Position numbers and translations under genes: made by a program. A model generated the notes under the pieces. It was not told the DNA's origin. It saw nothing but the letters and a program-made list of their open reading frames with translations, and made no database searches. 64,000 bases of DNA from Liolophura sinensis (taxonomy: Eukaryota; Mollusca; Polyplacophora; Chitonida; Chitonidae): contig NC_088295.1 of the NCBI RefSeq assembly GCF_032854445.1, positions 83,250,644-83,314,643 on the forward strand, read 5' to 3'. Shown here in pieces: positions 1-11,496 of this stretch (position 1 is its first letter; the number at the start of each line of letters is the position of its first letter).

Positions 1-496
1 CTTTTTATATTCTCTATTAATTTATTATCGATAACCCTCTTAATATGTATGTATGAATGTATGCTTGGGGTTTTACGACGGACTGTTTCAAAATCGTCAT
101 ATGACGACGAGGAGTACTGCCTATAGATGATGGGATAGCGCTCGCCACGAATGACATTAACATGAGTCGACAATTCAGCTTAGTTTTCAAGGAAGAAGGA
201 AGGTGCATAAAGTGACATACTACCTCTAATCTAACAATGATATGCAGTAATTTAGTATAATTGTGGTGGATTTCAAGTAATTGAGGGATTTGATTATGCC
301 TGTTTGATTTCACGTTCTCGTTTATGATTAGTTGGAAGTTTCATGTGAGTCAGGGCAGGGGAAGGGAGGGATTTGTAAGGAAGCCGATAGAGATCACATC
401 CCTGTTTTGCTGCCTCGTTACCTAGTTTCGCTCCCTCACTGTATTAGAAATGTCTAAGAAGCGAGATGTCCTCTATCGACTTCCATATAGATTGCT

Positions 497-716
497 CTAT
501 TTATTTCATTGCGATAGAATATTCAACGGCGGCCAGCATTATGGTGGGAAGAAACCGGACGGAACCCGGAGGAAACCCACGACCATCGGCAGGTTGCTGG
601 AAGACCTTCCCACATGCAGTCGGAGAGGAGCCAGCATGAGCTGCACTTGAACTGCATTGGCGAGAGGTCATTTCGCCGTGCTGTCATCCTAACGACCTCG
701 GACACGGAGGCCCACG
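497..716 (-). mobile_element. SINE family A, minus strand, inside repeat copy 1
   Basis: Reading the minus strand gives the family A body: CGTGGGCCTCCGTGTCCGAG at the tRNA-like head, then the conserved GCTGGCTCC / GTGGGAAGGTCTTCC / CAACCTGCCGATGGTCGTGG core, then the TATTC...AAATAAATAG tail. It is diverged from the full-length copy at 56736-56990 and lacks part of the head and the GTATAAGTGA stretch. Confidence 0.8.
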
Positions 717-1054
717 ATTTGTTTTAAAATAAGCGAAAATGCATACACATCGACAGTTGATAATTATCACCCGTTTAATTCGTCACGTGTATAAACTTAA
801 ATTATATCAATTGCAGTAAGCTTCCTGCTTTCGGTGTGCTAATGCAAATGATAATTGTTTAAAAGTTACCGTCATTTTAAGGTTCTGTAGAACACGTGAT
901 GACCATGACATTGAATGTAATATAACATTTGCGCATGGAGATACGTATAAAGAAACATGACTATGAAACAGCCTGAAATTAAAATGCGCTTGAAAGTATT
1001 TTGGTGTGTAACGTGTGAGTTTATTTTGCCGTATGACGTCATTCACTTTAGTTT

Positions 1055-1402
1055 TATGTATGTACATAAGCCTGGGGGGTTACGTCATACTTAACGATTT
1101 TTCAGTCATATGGCGACGAGGAGTCACTTGGTATGTGTACGTATTCTGTGTCTTCTTCTGGCAGGGCGAGTTCATGCCGCCAACGTGCTGCCGCTACTGA
1201 AGTATCATGTCGAAGACACCAGACATGACACCCCGCCCAGTCGCCGGGCCAATCAGTCATATTTCCTTGCTGTAACCTCTCAGTGCTGAGCGCCAAGCCA
1301 GGCAGCAAGAAATACCATTTTTAAAGCCTTTTGTATGTGACCCGACCCGGGTTTGATCCCGAGTCTCCCGACATCTTAACCATTAGGCCACCGAAGCAGT
1401 TC
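1055..1402 (-). mobile_element. SINE family B, minus strand, inside repeat copy 1
   Basis: On the minus strand a tRNA-like head reads GGTGGCCTAATGGTTAAG (A-box-like) followed by GGGATCAAACCCGGGTC (B-box-like). A body then contains GCTGCCTGGCTTGGCGCTCA and GGTGTCTTCGACATGATACT, and the 3' end is ACGTAA...CATACATA. The same order of blocks is found at 11497-11844 and 13411-13767, with partial copies at 47462-47610 and 57806-58015. The name is local; I do not assign it to a published family. Confidence 0.8.
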
Positions 1403-1424
1403 CCATATACCACCTACATATGCC

Positions 1425-1478
1425 ATATATTCTTGAGTACAGTGTACACCAACCAAATAAATAAATAAATATATGTAC
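1425..1478 (+). mobile_element. Isolated SINE/LINE 3' tail
   Basis: The sequence ATATTCTTGAGTACAGTGTA followed by CACCAACCAAATAAATAAAT matches the 3' tail of family A without its head. It is a tail-only fragment, repeated in the second copy of the block at about 11867-11916. Confidence 0.6.
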
Positions 1479-1932
1479 ATGCACAGTGTCTGACGGAATG
1501 CATACCTCTGGGATAAAATCTATGTTCAAACCGACTTGACATTACATTTTTTTCATATTACATAAAGCTATGTAAACTAAATAGCTAAAGTAATGCTACC
1601 TTTATGCAAGATATATCAAAAAGTGATTGATGATAACAAGTTTCTCCATACACGGTTAATGTATATGTACAGCAGGTATGCTGATTGAGCCATATTATGG
1701 ATTCCACCAACCATAAACCTCTCCAAATAATGCAGAGACTGGCATAAAACCGGGACCAAATAATGAAAAAAATAATGCCATCGCACTGATGAACTGGATT
1801 ATGACGATGACCTTTCCTCATACTAGACTCTACGAAAAGTATGCTTATCGATTTCATATCCCTCACTCTCTCTGTGTATGATAAATGTCAGCTATCATAG
1901 CACCGAAACGATGGTTTACATATATATGACAA

Positions 1933-2020
1933 CTTATTTATTTTATTGTTTTACGCCGCACTCAGGAATATTTCACATATACAAGGGCGTCCAGCATTGT
2001 GGTGGTGAAATTGATGACGA
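1933..2020 (-). mobile_element. SINE family A tail fragment, minus strand
   Basis: The text TTATTTTATTGTTTTACGCC, then CACTCAGGAATATTTCACAT, then GGCGTCCAGCATTGTGGTGG is the reverse complement of the family A 3' end. The copy is broken off after about 85 bp, and the following 250 bp (to 2270) show nothing recognisable. Confidence 0.65.
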
Positions 2021-2269
2021 ATTAAACAGGAAGTTTTTGAAAAGGCGTATAGTGCTTTTAACTTTTCCTGTTCATCGTTAAATTTTGCCACCGAAGTCCA
2101 GAATTGGAACTGCATGATGTTGTGTGCGGTAACAAGCTTGGCGACAACTGTCGGCCTTTTCATTGTCTTCGTGGAATTACGTGTATCAGGTATGTGCTAA
2201 AGTATTTCTCATTCCCCCCAGCGCAATGGGTTCTAGATGACTAGCAGGAAAGTGACACGTTCGGTGGAA

Positions 2270-4345
2270 TATAACTGCTATTATAGTAATGTGGATAGCC
2301 TGTTGTCCTGGTAATGTGGACAGCCTGTTGTCCTGGTAATGTGGATAGCCTGTTTTCATGGCAATGTGGATAGGCTGTTGTCCTGGTAATGTCAAATCAC
2401 CAGGGTAATGTGGATACCCTGTTATTAAGGTAATATGGATATATTAGGATATATGAGGTTAGGATAGTATACATTGCCTTTTGCCAAAATAATGGCATGG
2501 AAGGCTTGCTGTTAAATGTGGACAGTCTCTCTGTCGGTGTAATGTGGGTAGTCTGTTGAAATTGTAATGTGTGTAATCTGTTGTCAGTGTAATGTGGGTA
2601 ATCTGTTGTCAGGTTAATGTGGGTAATCTGTTGTCAATGTAATGTGGGCAATCTGTTGTCAGTGTAATGTGGATAATCTGTTGTCAGAGAAATGTGGGTA
2701 ATCTGTTGTCAGTGAAATGTGGGCAATCTGTCGACAGGGTAATGTGGATAATATGTTGTCAGGGTAATGTGAGCAAACTGTTGTCAGGGTAATGTGGGTA
2801 AACCGTTGTCAGGGTAATGTAGACAATCTGTTGTCAGGGTAATGTGGGCAATATGTTGTCAGGGTAATGTGTGTAATATGTTGTCAGGGTAATGTAGGTA
2901 ATCTGTTGTCAGGGTAATGTGGGTAATATGTTGTCAGGGCAATGTAGGTAATCTGTTGTCAGGGTAATGTGGATAATCTGTTGCCAGGGTAATGTAGGTA
3001 ATCTGTTGTCAGGGTAATGTGGGCAATATGTTGTCAGGGTAATTTAGGTAATCTGTTGTCAGGGTAATGTGGATAATCTGTTGTCAGGGTAATGTGGGTA
3101 ATATGTTGTCAGAGTAATGTGGGTAATCTGTTGTCAGGTAATGTGGATAATCTGTTTTCAGGGTAATGTGGGTAATCTGTTGTCAGGGTAATGTGGGTAA
3201 TCTGTTGTCAGGGTAATGTGGGTAATATGTTGTCAGGGTAATGTAGGTAATCTGTTGTCAGGGTAATGTGGGAAATCTGTTGTCAGGGTAATGTGGGTAA
3301 TCTGTGGTCAAGGTAATGTGGGTAATATGTTGTCAGAGTGATGTGGGTAATCTGTTGTCAGGGTAATGTGGATAATCTGTAATCAGGGTAATGTATGTAA
3401 TCTCTTGTCAGGGTAATGTGGATAATATGTTGTCAGGGTAATGTGGATAATCTATTGTCGGTTTAATGTGGGTAATCTGTTGTCAGTGTAATGTGGGTAA
3501 TCTGTTGTCAGGTTAATGTGGGTAATATGTTGTCAGGGTAATGTGGGTAATCTGTTGTCAGGGTAATGTGGGAAATCTGTTGTCAGGGTAATGTGGGTAA
3601 TCTGTGGTCAAGGTAATGTGGGTAATATGTTGTCAAGGTAATGTGGATAATCTGTTGTCAAGGTAATGTGGGTAATATGTTGTCAGAGTAATGTGGGTAA
3701 TCTGTTGTCAGGGTAATGTGGATAATCTGTAATCAGGGTAATGTATGTAATCTCTTGTCAGGGTAATGTAGGTAATCTCTTGTCAGGGTAATGTGGATAA
3801 TATGTTGTCAGGGTATTGTGGGTAATCTATTGTCGGGGTAATGTGGGTAATATTTTGTCAAGGTAATGTGGGTAATCTGTTGTCAGGGTAATGTGGGTAA
3901 TCTGTTGTCAGGGTATTGTAGGTAATCTGTTGAAATTGTAATGTGAGTAATCTGTTGTCAGGGTAATGTGGGTAATCAGTTGTCAGGGTAATGTGGGTAA
4001 TATGTTGTCAGGGTAATGTGTGTAATATGTTGTCAGGGTAATATGGGTAAACTGTTGTCAAGGTAATGTGGATAATCTGTTGGCAGGGATTATGGGTAGT
4101 CTGTTGTCTGTGTAATGTGGGAAATCTGTTGTCAAAGTATTGTGGGTAATCTGTTGTCAGGGTAATGTGGATAATCAGTTGTCAGTGTAATGTGGGTAAT
4201 ATGTTCTCAGGGTAATGTGGATAATCTGTTGTCAGTGTAATGTGGGTAATCTGTTGTCAGGGTAATGTGGGTAATATATTGTCAGGGTAATGTGGGTAAT
4301 ATGTTGTCAGGGTAATGTGGGTAAACTGTTGTCAGGGTAATTGCC
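2270..4345. repeat. 25-bp minisatellite, about 80 copies
   Basis: The unit is approximately GTAATGTGGGTAATCTGTTG plus TCAGG. The first 200 bp (2275-2460) use a variant, AATGTGGATAGCCTGTTGTC plus CTGGT. Units carry repeated variants (GGGTAATATG, GGATAATCTG, AATCAGGG) in a recurring order around 3200-3430 and 3500-3780, so parts of the array were duplicated in blocks. It ends cleanly at TAATTGCCCTGCAG. Unit length 25 is not a multiple of three, and no coding function is visible. Confidence 0.95.
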
Positions 4346-5682
4346 CTGCAGCTTACAGGACACAGAATCAACATGTTTAAGCGTTTTTTTGTGTGTGTAA
4401 CGTATCTAAACATTTTTATTCTGCCTTATCTCCGTGAACTGTTTACAATAATCCTAATGAAGGGCAAACATACACAATTCACATGGCCTAATTATGTGCT
4501 AAGAATGAACGAATGATTATGGCTTAAGGTGATGTCACCGATGTTTTAGGCGTATTATGGCGAAATGTACTAAGAAATAGCAAGAGCAGGCGTGCAAATT
4601 TCATACATTAATTATCACGTGGAACAGTGTTGTGTGGCCCCGCAATTGAAAAGCCCTAAATGTTCTTCTAGGGATACAAAAAGGCTTGCACTGTGTCTTA
4701 ATCAGTGTTGATAGGGGAAGATTTTAAAATGGTCTGTATTTTCTACCCACTGCCATTGTTTTAAGGGACAGAATTTCTAATTTGGATTTGATAGTTTTGA
4801 AATCTTGATTCTATATGCCGTGTGTATCATATATGCTTTGATGGTCATTTTAATGGGTTGGTTGTTTGTCTTGTGTAAAATAGGCACAAAGGTAGAGTGA
4901 AATCCAGATATCTTAGTCATACTTTCGCTTGTCATCGAGTCCGATCTAAACTGCTGGCTTCGACTTCTACTTCTACTCGACATAAATAGTGCCAATTTAT
5001 TTAGATTGCAAAAAGTTTGGAATTTGGTCTCACCATACATGCATCACTACTTTACGTTATGTCTGACGAAAACAACTGCCCAGAAATCGAGATTATTTCT
5101 CATGCCAATGCATGTCCTAACAACTTTCCCTCGGAACTGGATGCAATATAAAGCACTCGCGGTCGAACAACAGCGTCGTTATGTAAGAAGGGTATCGCCC
5201 TTTGCTTGGGGTGTTTGATCTCGGTTTATACATTTGGTAAGCGGTAAAATTATAGAACTGAGGCTCAAGCCCTCGGTCTATTATGTAAAGGCGTGTAACC
5301 GGTATCCAACACCTCAAGCTCAGCTGATAACACTTAATAAGACTATAAGGTAGACGATGAGTGTAGAGTGGGGTGGGGGGATGGGGAGGCGTTGCGGAGG
5401 CCTGAATTTTGAATGATTATTAAGTTGATTGCAGCACCATAAATTGTTCATTTCTAATGTTCCGGGTAACTGAAAACAAACATATAGTTTCCCCCAATGG
5501 ACGAGATAATTGTCTCCAAAATATATCGCAACATACGCAGTAGTATGCGGAATATGTGGAGAAGTTAATGGTAGCTATTTATAATAAATTATTGCTAAAA
5601 TACAGTTAAAAATGACCCTGTCACTTAATAATTTGTTTCAGTGCTACAGATTGTCTTTTCATGCTGATAGTTTAACCACCAG
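4346..5682. other. Non-coding stretch upstream of first visible EGF exon
   Basis: I see no convincing exon, RNA gene or repeat here. Open frames of up to about 87 codons occur but lack domain features. If the EGF gene has upstream exons, this stretch is probably intron, and the earlier exons lie beyond the left edge or are too short to recognise. Confidence 0.5.
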
Positions 5683-5829
5683 GTGTCGATCCCTGCCAAG
5701 GAAACGTGGCTTGTGGCAACGGAACCAAGTGTTTGGCAACGGGTGATCACCTGGACGACTATAAGTGTGAATGCAAAACAGGGTTCCAAAATATTACAAA
5801 GGATGTCAACCAACCCTTTACCTGTATTG
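5683..5829 (+). CDS. EGF-repeat transmembrane protein, EGF module 1 exon (5' partial gene)
   Basis: First visible coding exon of a gene running to 9382. It encodes one complete EGF-like module: VDPCQGNVACGNGTKC, then DYKCECKTGF and TCI, with six cysteines in EGF order. The acceptor is ...CCACCAG at 5681-5682 and the donor GTATGA at 5830. Both boundaries are phase 1, typical of shuffled extracellular modules. The exon's last base G joins the next exon to give GAT, so the junction reads ...TCI-D-ENEC. EGF modules are extracellular, disulfide-bonded binding or spacer units. The full model is 5683-5829, 6888-7007, 7414-7530, 8888-8966 and 9235-9382, with all phases compatible. No signal peptide or start codon is visible, so the 5' end is missing. 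The ligand and the family beyond EGF-type membrane protein cannot be stated. Confidence 0.85.
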
Positions 5830-6560
5830 GTATGACAGTTTTGTTTTGTTTTTTTTTTATTAAGAAAACCATTGGAATAAGTCGCCGTCTAATAGTGTCT
5901 CTCATAACACTATAGCTTTAAATGAATTTTTAAGCGCCAGTAATTAGCTCCCAGTAAGCATCCTCATACCCCCAAAAATGTTATTTTGATAAATGACCAG
6001 TACATTTATAAGATGGTAACATATATGGGGTTGGCGGAGTTCTGAAGATGGCTAGCCCTTGACCATTGTGTCCGCACATTCCCTAAGAGCACAGCTGTTA
6101 CTTCGGCGGCTTTATGTCAAGAAGTTTATCTGGTACATGGCAAAAGTTTTCTCCAGGATCTACATGCCCGTGTTCTCCGCCCATAAACATCACCGATATC
6201 ATATATCTGGAATATGCTGAAATAATTTTTTGACCAACGACAACATATGAGGTAGCATGGTACACTATTTGGACATTGATTTAATTTATTCCCTAAGAAC
6301 TTCCATTGTGTCTTTTCGTAATCTATGAAAACTCTTGATTGGTTTTCTTTACATGACCCCATCTTAATTTCTTAATCAATATAATTGAAATTGGTCTGGC
6401 GAATATTGACCCGGGATGTTCATTGTGGTAAACGGCTGGTAGGCCCACAAGAATGTATGTACAGTACGTGCTAACCGTCAGTCAAATAAATAAATAATGA
6501 TTGACATGTGAGAGATAAAACAAACTATGCTTTATGAAAAGTGTAGATAATTACAGGGTT

Positions 6561-6700
6561 GAGGGCCGTGGTTGAGTGATTAAGAATATTGTCTTTCAAT
6601 CACCAGGGCAAACGAGGTGCGGTTCAATCCTCACCTTACACAGGGCATTTGTTGGAGTTGTCGCTCTTCCGAAAATAAACGAGTGACGATGTTCGTGTGA
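6561..6700 (+). mobile_element. Possible SINE head (family C) in EGF gene intron
   Basis: GAGGGCCGTGGTTGAGTGAT resembles a tRNA 5' arm with an A box, and about 40 bp later GGTGCGGTTCAATCCTCACC resembles a B box. A body follows but no clear tail is seen. A related head may be present at 58750. A separate A/T tail, GTCAGTCAAATAAATAAATA, lies upstream at 6478-6498 and may be a remnant of another copy. Confidence 0.5.
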
Positions 6701-6887
6701 CAGTTTGCGCAGTCCGTTGAAAACCACTTTTCGTCCAGGAATATGATCAGCGTGTTAATCGGTTGTTTATTAGGGTACTTTGGTTTCCTTCGATTATAAA
6801 ACTTACTATAGATGACAACTTTTAGCATTTTGCACAGCTATTGGACAGCACGGAGATGATATTTGAAGTATGGTATCATTTGCACAG

Positions 6888-7007
6888 ATGAAAATGAATG
6901 CATCATCAAGTCCCCGTGTTTATTCAATGAGGAGTGTGTTAACACATACGGGGGTTACCGCTGTAACTGTGAGAAGGGATATGCGGTCAAATCCGGTACA
7001 TGTTCAG
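6888..7007 (+). CDS. EGF-repeat transmembrane protein, EGF module 2 exon (calcium-binding type)
   Basis: The spliced peptide starts D-ENECIIKSPCLFNEEC and continues NTYGGYRCNCEKGYA to TC. The D-E-N-E-C start plus the N-T-x-G-x-Y/F pattern after cysteine 3 is the signature of calcium-binding EGF modules, so this unit probably rigidifies the ectodomain by binding Ca2+ at the inter-domain junction. The acceptor is TTTGCACAG (ending 6887) and the donor GTACGG at 7008. The exon is 120 bp and phase 1-1, like its neighbours. It is separated from module 1 by an intron of about 1.06 kb. Confidence 0.88.
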
Positions 7008-7413
7008 GTACGGTCTTTAAAGCAGAAGCCCTTAACTCAAAATGAATATTATTTGTTTCGGAAAGCGGACAGAACGAAATGATATTGATATTGATGCCAC
7101 TAATGTCTCTGATGACGATCGCTTCCAGTGAACTGCTATACAAAATTTGATTAGCTGATAAGTAAAATAGAAAACAAACATGGTTAAAAGTCATTTAAAT
7201 TGAATCCCTGAGGGACCAGTTTCAATTTTCACTTTACTTACACCACTCGCATTTGTTGTAATTTGACGCCATGGGGTATATTTTGTGGAAGCACGTAAGT
7301 TAAGGTGAAAAAATGAAACGATTTCATTCCCCTTATTATATTTGTATAAAATATATAAGGGTTAAAATGGTAATAGTGTTTCTCATTTTGTTGGTTGTTC
7401 AACACCGTTTTAG

Positions 7414-7530
7414 ATATAGACGAATGTGCGGACAAAGAAGCCTGTGGGGCTGGGACGTGTAACAATACGCACGGATCGTACGCGTGTGAGTGTGAGGACG
7501 GTGGCGTGATTCACGGTACACCATGTAAAG
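7414..7530 (+). CDS. EGF-repeat transmembrane protein, EGF module 3 exon (calcium-binding type)
   Basis: The spliced peptide begins with the classical D-IDEC motif, then ADKEACGAGTC, NNTHGSYACECEDGG and TPCK. It has six cysteines and the N-T-H-G-S-Y calcium-binding EGF consensus. The acceptor is CGTTTTAG (ending 7413) and the donor GTAAGA at 7531. It is 117 bp and phase 1-1. This is the last EGF module before the membrane segment in the visible model; the next recognisable exon is the transmembrane exon at 8888. I found no other exon in the 1.36 kb intron, but a short linker exon cannot be excluded. Confidence 0.9.
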
Positions 7531-8887
7531 GTAAGAACTTTATCTTCGTAGGTGCCTTAGAAATCAAGCTGTGTAAACATTCTGGAAATATTTAAGTCGT
7601 AAAATGGGCGATCAATTTTGCACATCTTATCACAGTGTAAAACTGATCGGACATATGTGTGTCAGTCACCAAACAGAAAGAGTAAATGTCTGATATCGGC
7701 AAGATTTTACACAACAATGAAACCAAAATGCAGACATTCTTCACATGTTGTCAATACTTAAGTTCCCAAACTATATGCTCATTGTCATACATAAGAAACA
7801 TTTCCCATGCGTAATTTAGCTAGTCCCATTAAAGTTTAATTTGACCTTTTCTCGCCTGTTTACCATATACCAGTTTACGTTTAGTGTCATTTTTCAAAAG
7901 CAATTTCATAGTAAGAAAATAAATTCGAATCAAGGCTCGCAGAGAAGCACGCGTAACTAAAGAATACAGTCGTTTTCTCAACAAATCAAACAAATGCCTC
8001 AACTATGATGGTAAACTGGTTCCAGCATGTCGAGTAGAGCAGTGTAGGAGTCATAAAAGAAAAATCCTCCATAAATGAAACCTTGCATGTTCAAGCCAAC
8101 CTTATATGAATATTTTGCACTTAAGCTACCAAGGAGAAAACATGTTTCATTTAAATTAGATTCTGACGGTGCAACCTACCTTGAATGAAAAGGGCCTACC
8201 ATACCTATAATTTAAGGACTGGCTCAGCAGCAGTTGTTAATACACTGTGTATATGGCTGGTCACATTTAAGGTATCATGGCCGTTTTACATTGCATAGAA
8301 ACAGAACTGCAAATATTTCATTGATAAAGATTGTGAATTTACGATTACATCAGTCAAATTTCCTGATCTCTATTTTTGTTTTGTGTGTGTGTGTTTTAAC
8401 GGAAAAAGAACAAGTATAAAAAAACATGGTATATGCGCATTTTCTTCCAACTTTCTTAGTCTTACCTATGTAGCACTCGTTTTTGTTTTTCAAATGGTAT
8501 CAAAGACAAGACGTTCCGGACAATAAGTAAGTACATCAACGTACAATTAATTACAGACTAATGCATTCATGCGCTAAATGTTAAAATTAAGTCGCATATA
8601 TTGTAACCATTCTTTATACTTCTTAGTTGGATTTAATTATAAATGATTGATTACCAAAACACGTGGAGTAAATAGTTTAAGGCAGGTCTGGAAAATACCT
8701 TTTAATACATGCCAGAGAGTATAGCAGAGACATTGCTTCAGCGTCATAGTAGGGCAGTCAAAGTTAAGCTTGGTTTTGATTTGAGAAAAACATGTGGCCG
8801 GGATGTGGCCAGTCATGTTCGAAGAATGCATTCAAGTGAAAAACCAAACTATAATACCGATAAAAATGTGCATATTTTCCATTGTAG
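7531..8887. other. Intron between EGF 3 and transmembrane exon
   Basis: The stretch is A/T-rich intronic sequence. Open frames at 8234-8419 and 8637-8831 lack splice context and domain features. No repeat family is recognisable. Confidence 0.6.
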
Positions 8888-8966
8888 TTGTTGCCGTGAC
8901 TATGGGTGTCGTGGGGCTGCTGGTGTTGTTGTTAGTTCTCGGAGGGCTGATTCGCGCCAGTAGAAG
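8888..8966 (+). CDS. EGF-repeat transmembrane protein, transmembrane exon
   Basis: The exon opens after TTTCCATTGTAG (phase 1). With the upstream G it reads VVAVTMGVVGLLVLLLVLGG followed by LIRASR. This is an uninterrupted hydrophobic helix of about 22 residues, then arginines, as expected for a stop-transfer type I membrane anchor with a positive cytoplasmic edge. The donor AG|GTGGGA leaves phase 2, and the next exon begins with the single base that completes an arginine codon. In the joined model the helix follows the last EGF cysteine (CK-V) almost without linker, which would hold the third EGF module against the membrane. Confidence 0.8.
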
Positions 8967-9234
8967 GTGGGAAACGTTGATATCGCGCTGCAAAAATTCG
9001 CTAAAAATGAGCAGAATATAGAACATTACTACAGATAGAATCACTTCTTGATGCATTTAACACACTGATGTGAAGAGTCGACGAGCAAGAGCGACGCATA
9101 AAACAAATACATTTTAGCGACTTTCACTATCACTTATCCTAACATCGTAAGGATAAATTGTTGTTACGCTCGTTTTCCTCATTTTTGAATTCTCTTTGTT
9201 TTACACTTTTTAAAAGAACTTCTTCTTTTTTTAG

Positions 9235-9382
9235 AAAACCTCGAGCTGTTCAACCACTCTGCACTCTTTCTTCTCTGCAACGCGTGGTCCGTACCTCAGA
9301 ACCTGAAAATGGAGATGGAAGACTTCCAGATACTGGAATACGTTATATGCTGAAAGAGAAATACACAATTCCATCACAATAA
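9235..9382 (+). CDS. EGF-repeat transmembrane protein, cytoplasmic tail exon with stop
   Basis: The acceptor TTCTTTTTTTAG ends at 9234. The first base completes AG-A (Arg) from the previous phase 2 donor, and the frame then runs KPRAVQPLCTLSSLQRVVRT, followed by SEPENGDGRLPDTGIRYMLK and EKYTIPSQ, ending at TAA 9380-9382. The tail is about 50 residues, rich in basic and Ser/Thr residues, with no domain I recognise and no clear kinase, ITAM or YxxPhi motif. Phase agreement on both sides of this short exon is the main support. No strong AATAAA is seen in the next few hundred bases. Confidence 0.7.
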
Positions 9383-10426
9383 TTCAGTCGGCGGAGAGGA
9401 AAGGGAATGTTTCTATTCGTTGTCTAAATATTGAAACTCCAGGAGCACGTGTACAGACCTATCGTCTCAGTTATATTCAGAATCGATCCAGCTAAATGTT
9501 TACGTGACACAAACTTTTTAGGCTCACTTCGAGGTTATATGTTTATATAAACGATGATAAATACCATGATAATTAATTACACTGACTTTCACACTTTGGT
9601 TTCATAATTTTGTACATCTAATCAGCCTCATCACATGATGTCCAGCGTTTACAGCCTGATGGTAAAAGTCACCTGGATTGTTTTTAAACACTGAAAAGTT
9701 CAGTTTTATTTCGTCACTCTACCAGACCCTGTCGTGAACAACAAGCCACCTTAAACAGGAATAATGACGTATCTCTCTCTCGCTCCACAGAAACCACTGT
9801 GCTATTATCGTATGCTAACAGTTTTTTTAGATCCCATGTATCTGAAGTTTGTGAGAAGGAAGTTAGACAGCCGAGCGCCTTAAAGTTTATGAGCTATTTG
9901 CTAAACGTAAAACGTACTATCTCAAGACATTTGTGAGAGTTCATTTTCTCCACTGGTCTCCGATGCTCCGATACGTATATAATGACTTACTAATCAAATA
10001 GCGACCTTCTTGATGATGAATTCAAATTTGTGCTCAATACTACTTCATCGACGGAGACGGCCAAGGATGAGAGATTTTTAAATCTATGAAAAGTTAAACT
10101 TCTTGGTGCATTCAGTCTTTTCTGTGTCACGAGCACGCATTATAATCTCAGAGCTAAATTTACACCGGAAGTTCCACGAGTAAAAACAAACACTTTTCTT
10201 AATAATTTGTTATGATTTATTGTTCTAGTCAAGTCTGTGAAAAATTTAGGAATACTAAAAAACTTAAAACTAATTATATGAGTCCGATTGTAATTTTTGA
10301 CTGATTCGGAATAATATGTAAACAAAATCAACTTCTAGGATATGAAACGGTACAAACGATGTTCTTGCATTTGTTTCCGATTGATACACACGGTATATAA
10401 CATACCTCATTTGTCTGTCTATTTCT
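9383..10426. other. 3' flank of the EGF gene, non-coding
   Basis: Probably 3' untranslated region followed by intergenic DNA. Nothing else is recognisable before the second copy of the 1.6 kb direct repeat starts. Confidence 0.5.
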
Positions 10427-10920
10427 CTTTTTATATTCTCTATTAATTTATTATCGATAACCCTCTTAATATGTATGTATGAATGTATGCTTGAGGTTTT
10501 ACGACGGACTGTTTCAAAATCGTCATGTGACGACGAGGAGTACTGCCTATAGATGATGGGATAGCGCTCGCCACGAATGACATTAACATGAGTCGACAGT
10601 TCAGCTTAGCTTTCAAGGAAGAAGGAAGGTGCATAAAGTGACACACTACCTCTAATCTAACAATGATATGCAGTAATTTAGTATAATTGTGGTGGATTTC
10701 AAGTAATTGAGGGATTTGATTATGCCTGTTTGATTTCACGTTCTCGTTTATGATTAGTTGGAAGTTTCATGTGAGTCAGGGCAGGGGAAGGGAGGGATTT
10801 GTAAGGAAGCCGATAGAGATCACATCCCTGTTTCGCTGCCTCGTTACCTAGTTTCGCTCCCTCACTGTATTAGAAATGTCTAAGTAGCTAGATGTCCTCT
10901 ATCGACTTCCATATAGATTT

Positions 10921-11157
10921 CTCTATTTATTTCATTGCGATAGAATATTCAACTTATACAACGGCGGCCAGCATTATGGTGGGAAGAAACCGGACGGAAC
11001 CTGGAGGAAACCCACGACCATCGGCAGGTTGCTGAAGACCTTCCCACGTGCGGTCGGAGAGGAGCCAGCATGAGCTGGACTTGAACTGCATTGGCGAGAG
11101 GATCCTGGGTCATTTCGCCTTGCTGTCATCCTAACGACCTCGGACACGGAGGCCCAC
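10921..11157 (-). mobile_element. SINE family A, minus strand, inside repeat copy 2
   Basis: This is the counterpart of 497-716 but slightly more complete. It keeps AACTTATACAACGGCGGCCA at the tail side and GAGAGGATCCTGGGTCATTT at the head side, both shortened in copy 1. Confidence 0.8.
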
Positions 11158-11496
11158 GATTTGTTTTAAAATAAGCGAAAATGCATACACATCGACAGTT
11201 GATAATTATCACCCGTTTAATTCGTCACGTGTATTAACTTAAATTATATCAATTGCAGTAAGCTTCCTGCTTTCGGTGTGCTAATGCAAATGATAATTGT
11301 TTAAAAGTTACCGTCATTTTAAGATTCTGTAGAACACGTGATGACCATGATATTGAATGTAATATAACATTTGCGCATGGAGATACGTATAAAGAAACAT
11401 GACTATGAAACAGCCTGAAATTAAAATGCACTTGAAAGTATTTTGGTGTGTAACGTGTGAGTTTATTTTGCCGTATGACGTCATTCACTTTAGTTT

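Larger units (their letters stand above)
1..1575. repeat. Direct repeat block, copy 1 (1.6 kb)
   Basis: This block recurs at 10427-12015 in the same orientation with only scattered substitutions and a few small indels (I estimate about 98% identity by eye). Examples are an 8-bp difference near 527 and a few bases near 658. Both copies contain the same two SINEs at the same internal positions, so the block was copied after those SINEs had inserted. Homology stops at about 1575, where the copies diverge after the shared text TACATAAAGCTAT. The left boundary is not visible because the match reaches the first base of the window. Short open frames inside (for example 17-313 and 807-1067, minus) are present in both copies but have no recognisable domain. 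Confidence 0.9.

Noticed and set aside
17-313. 98-residue minus-strand gene present twice (also 10443-10739)
   Set aside because: Its conservation is explained by the recent 1.6 kb duplication; no domain or start context supports it.
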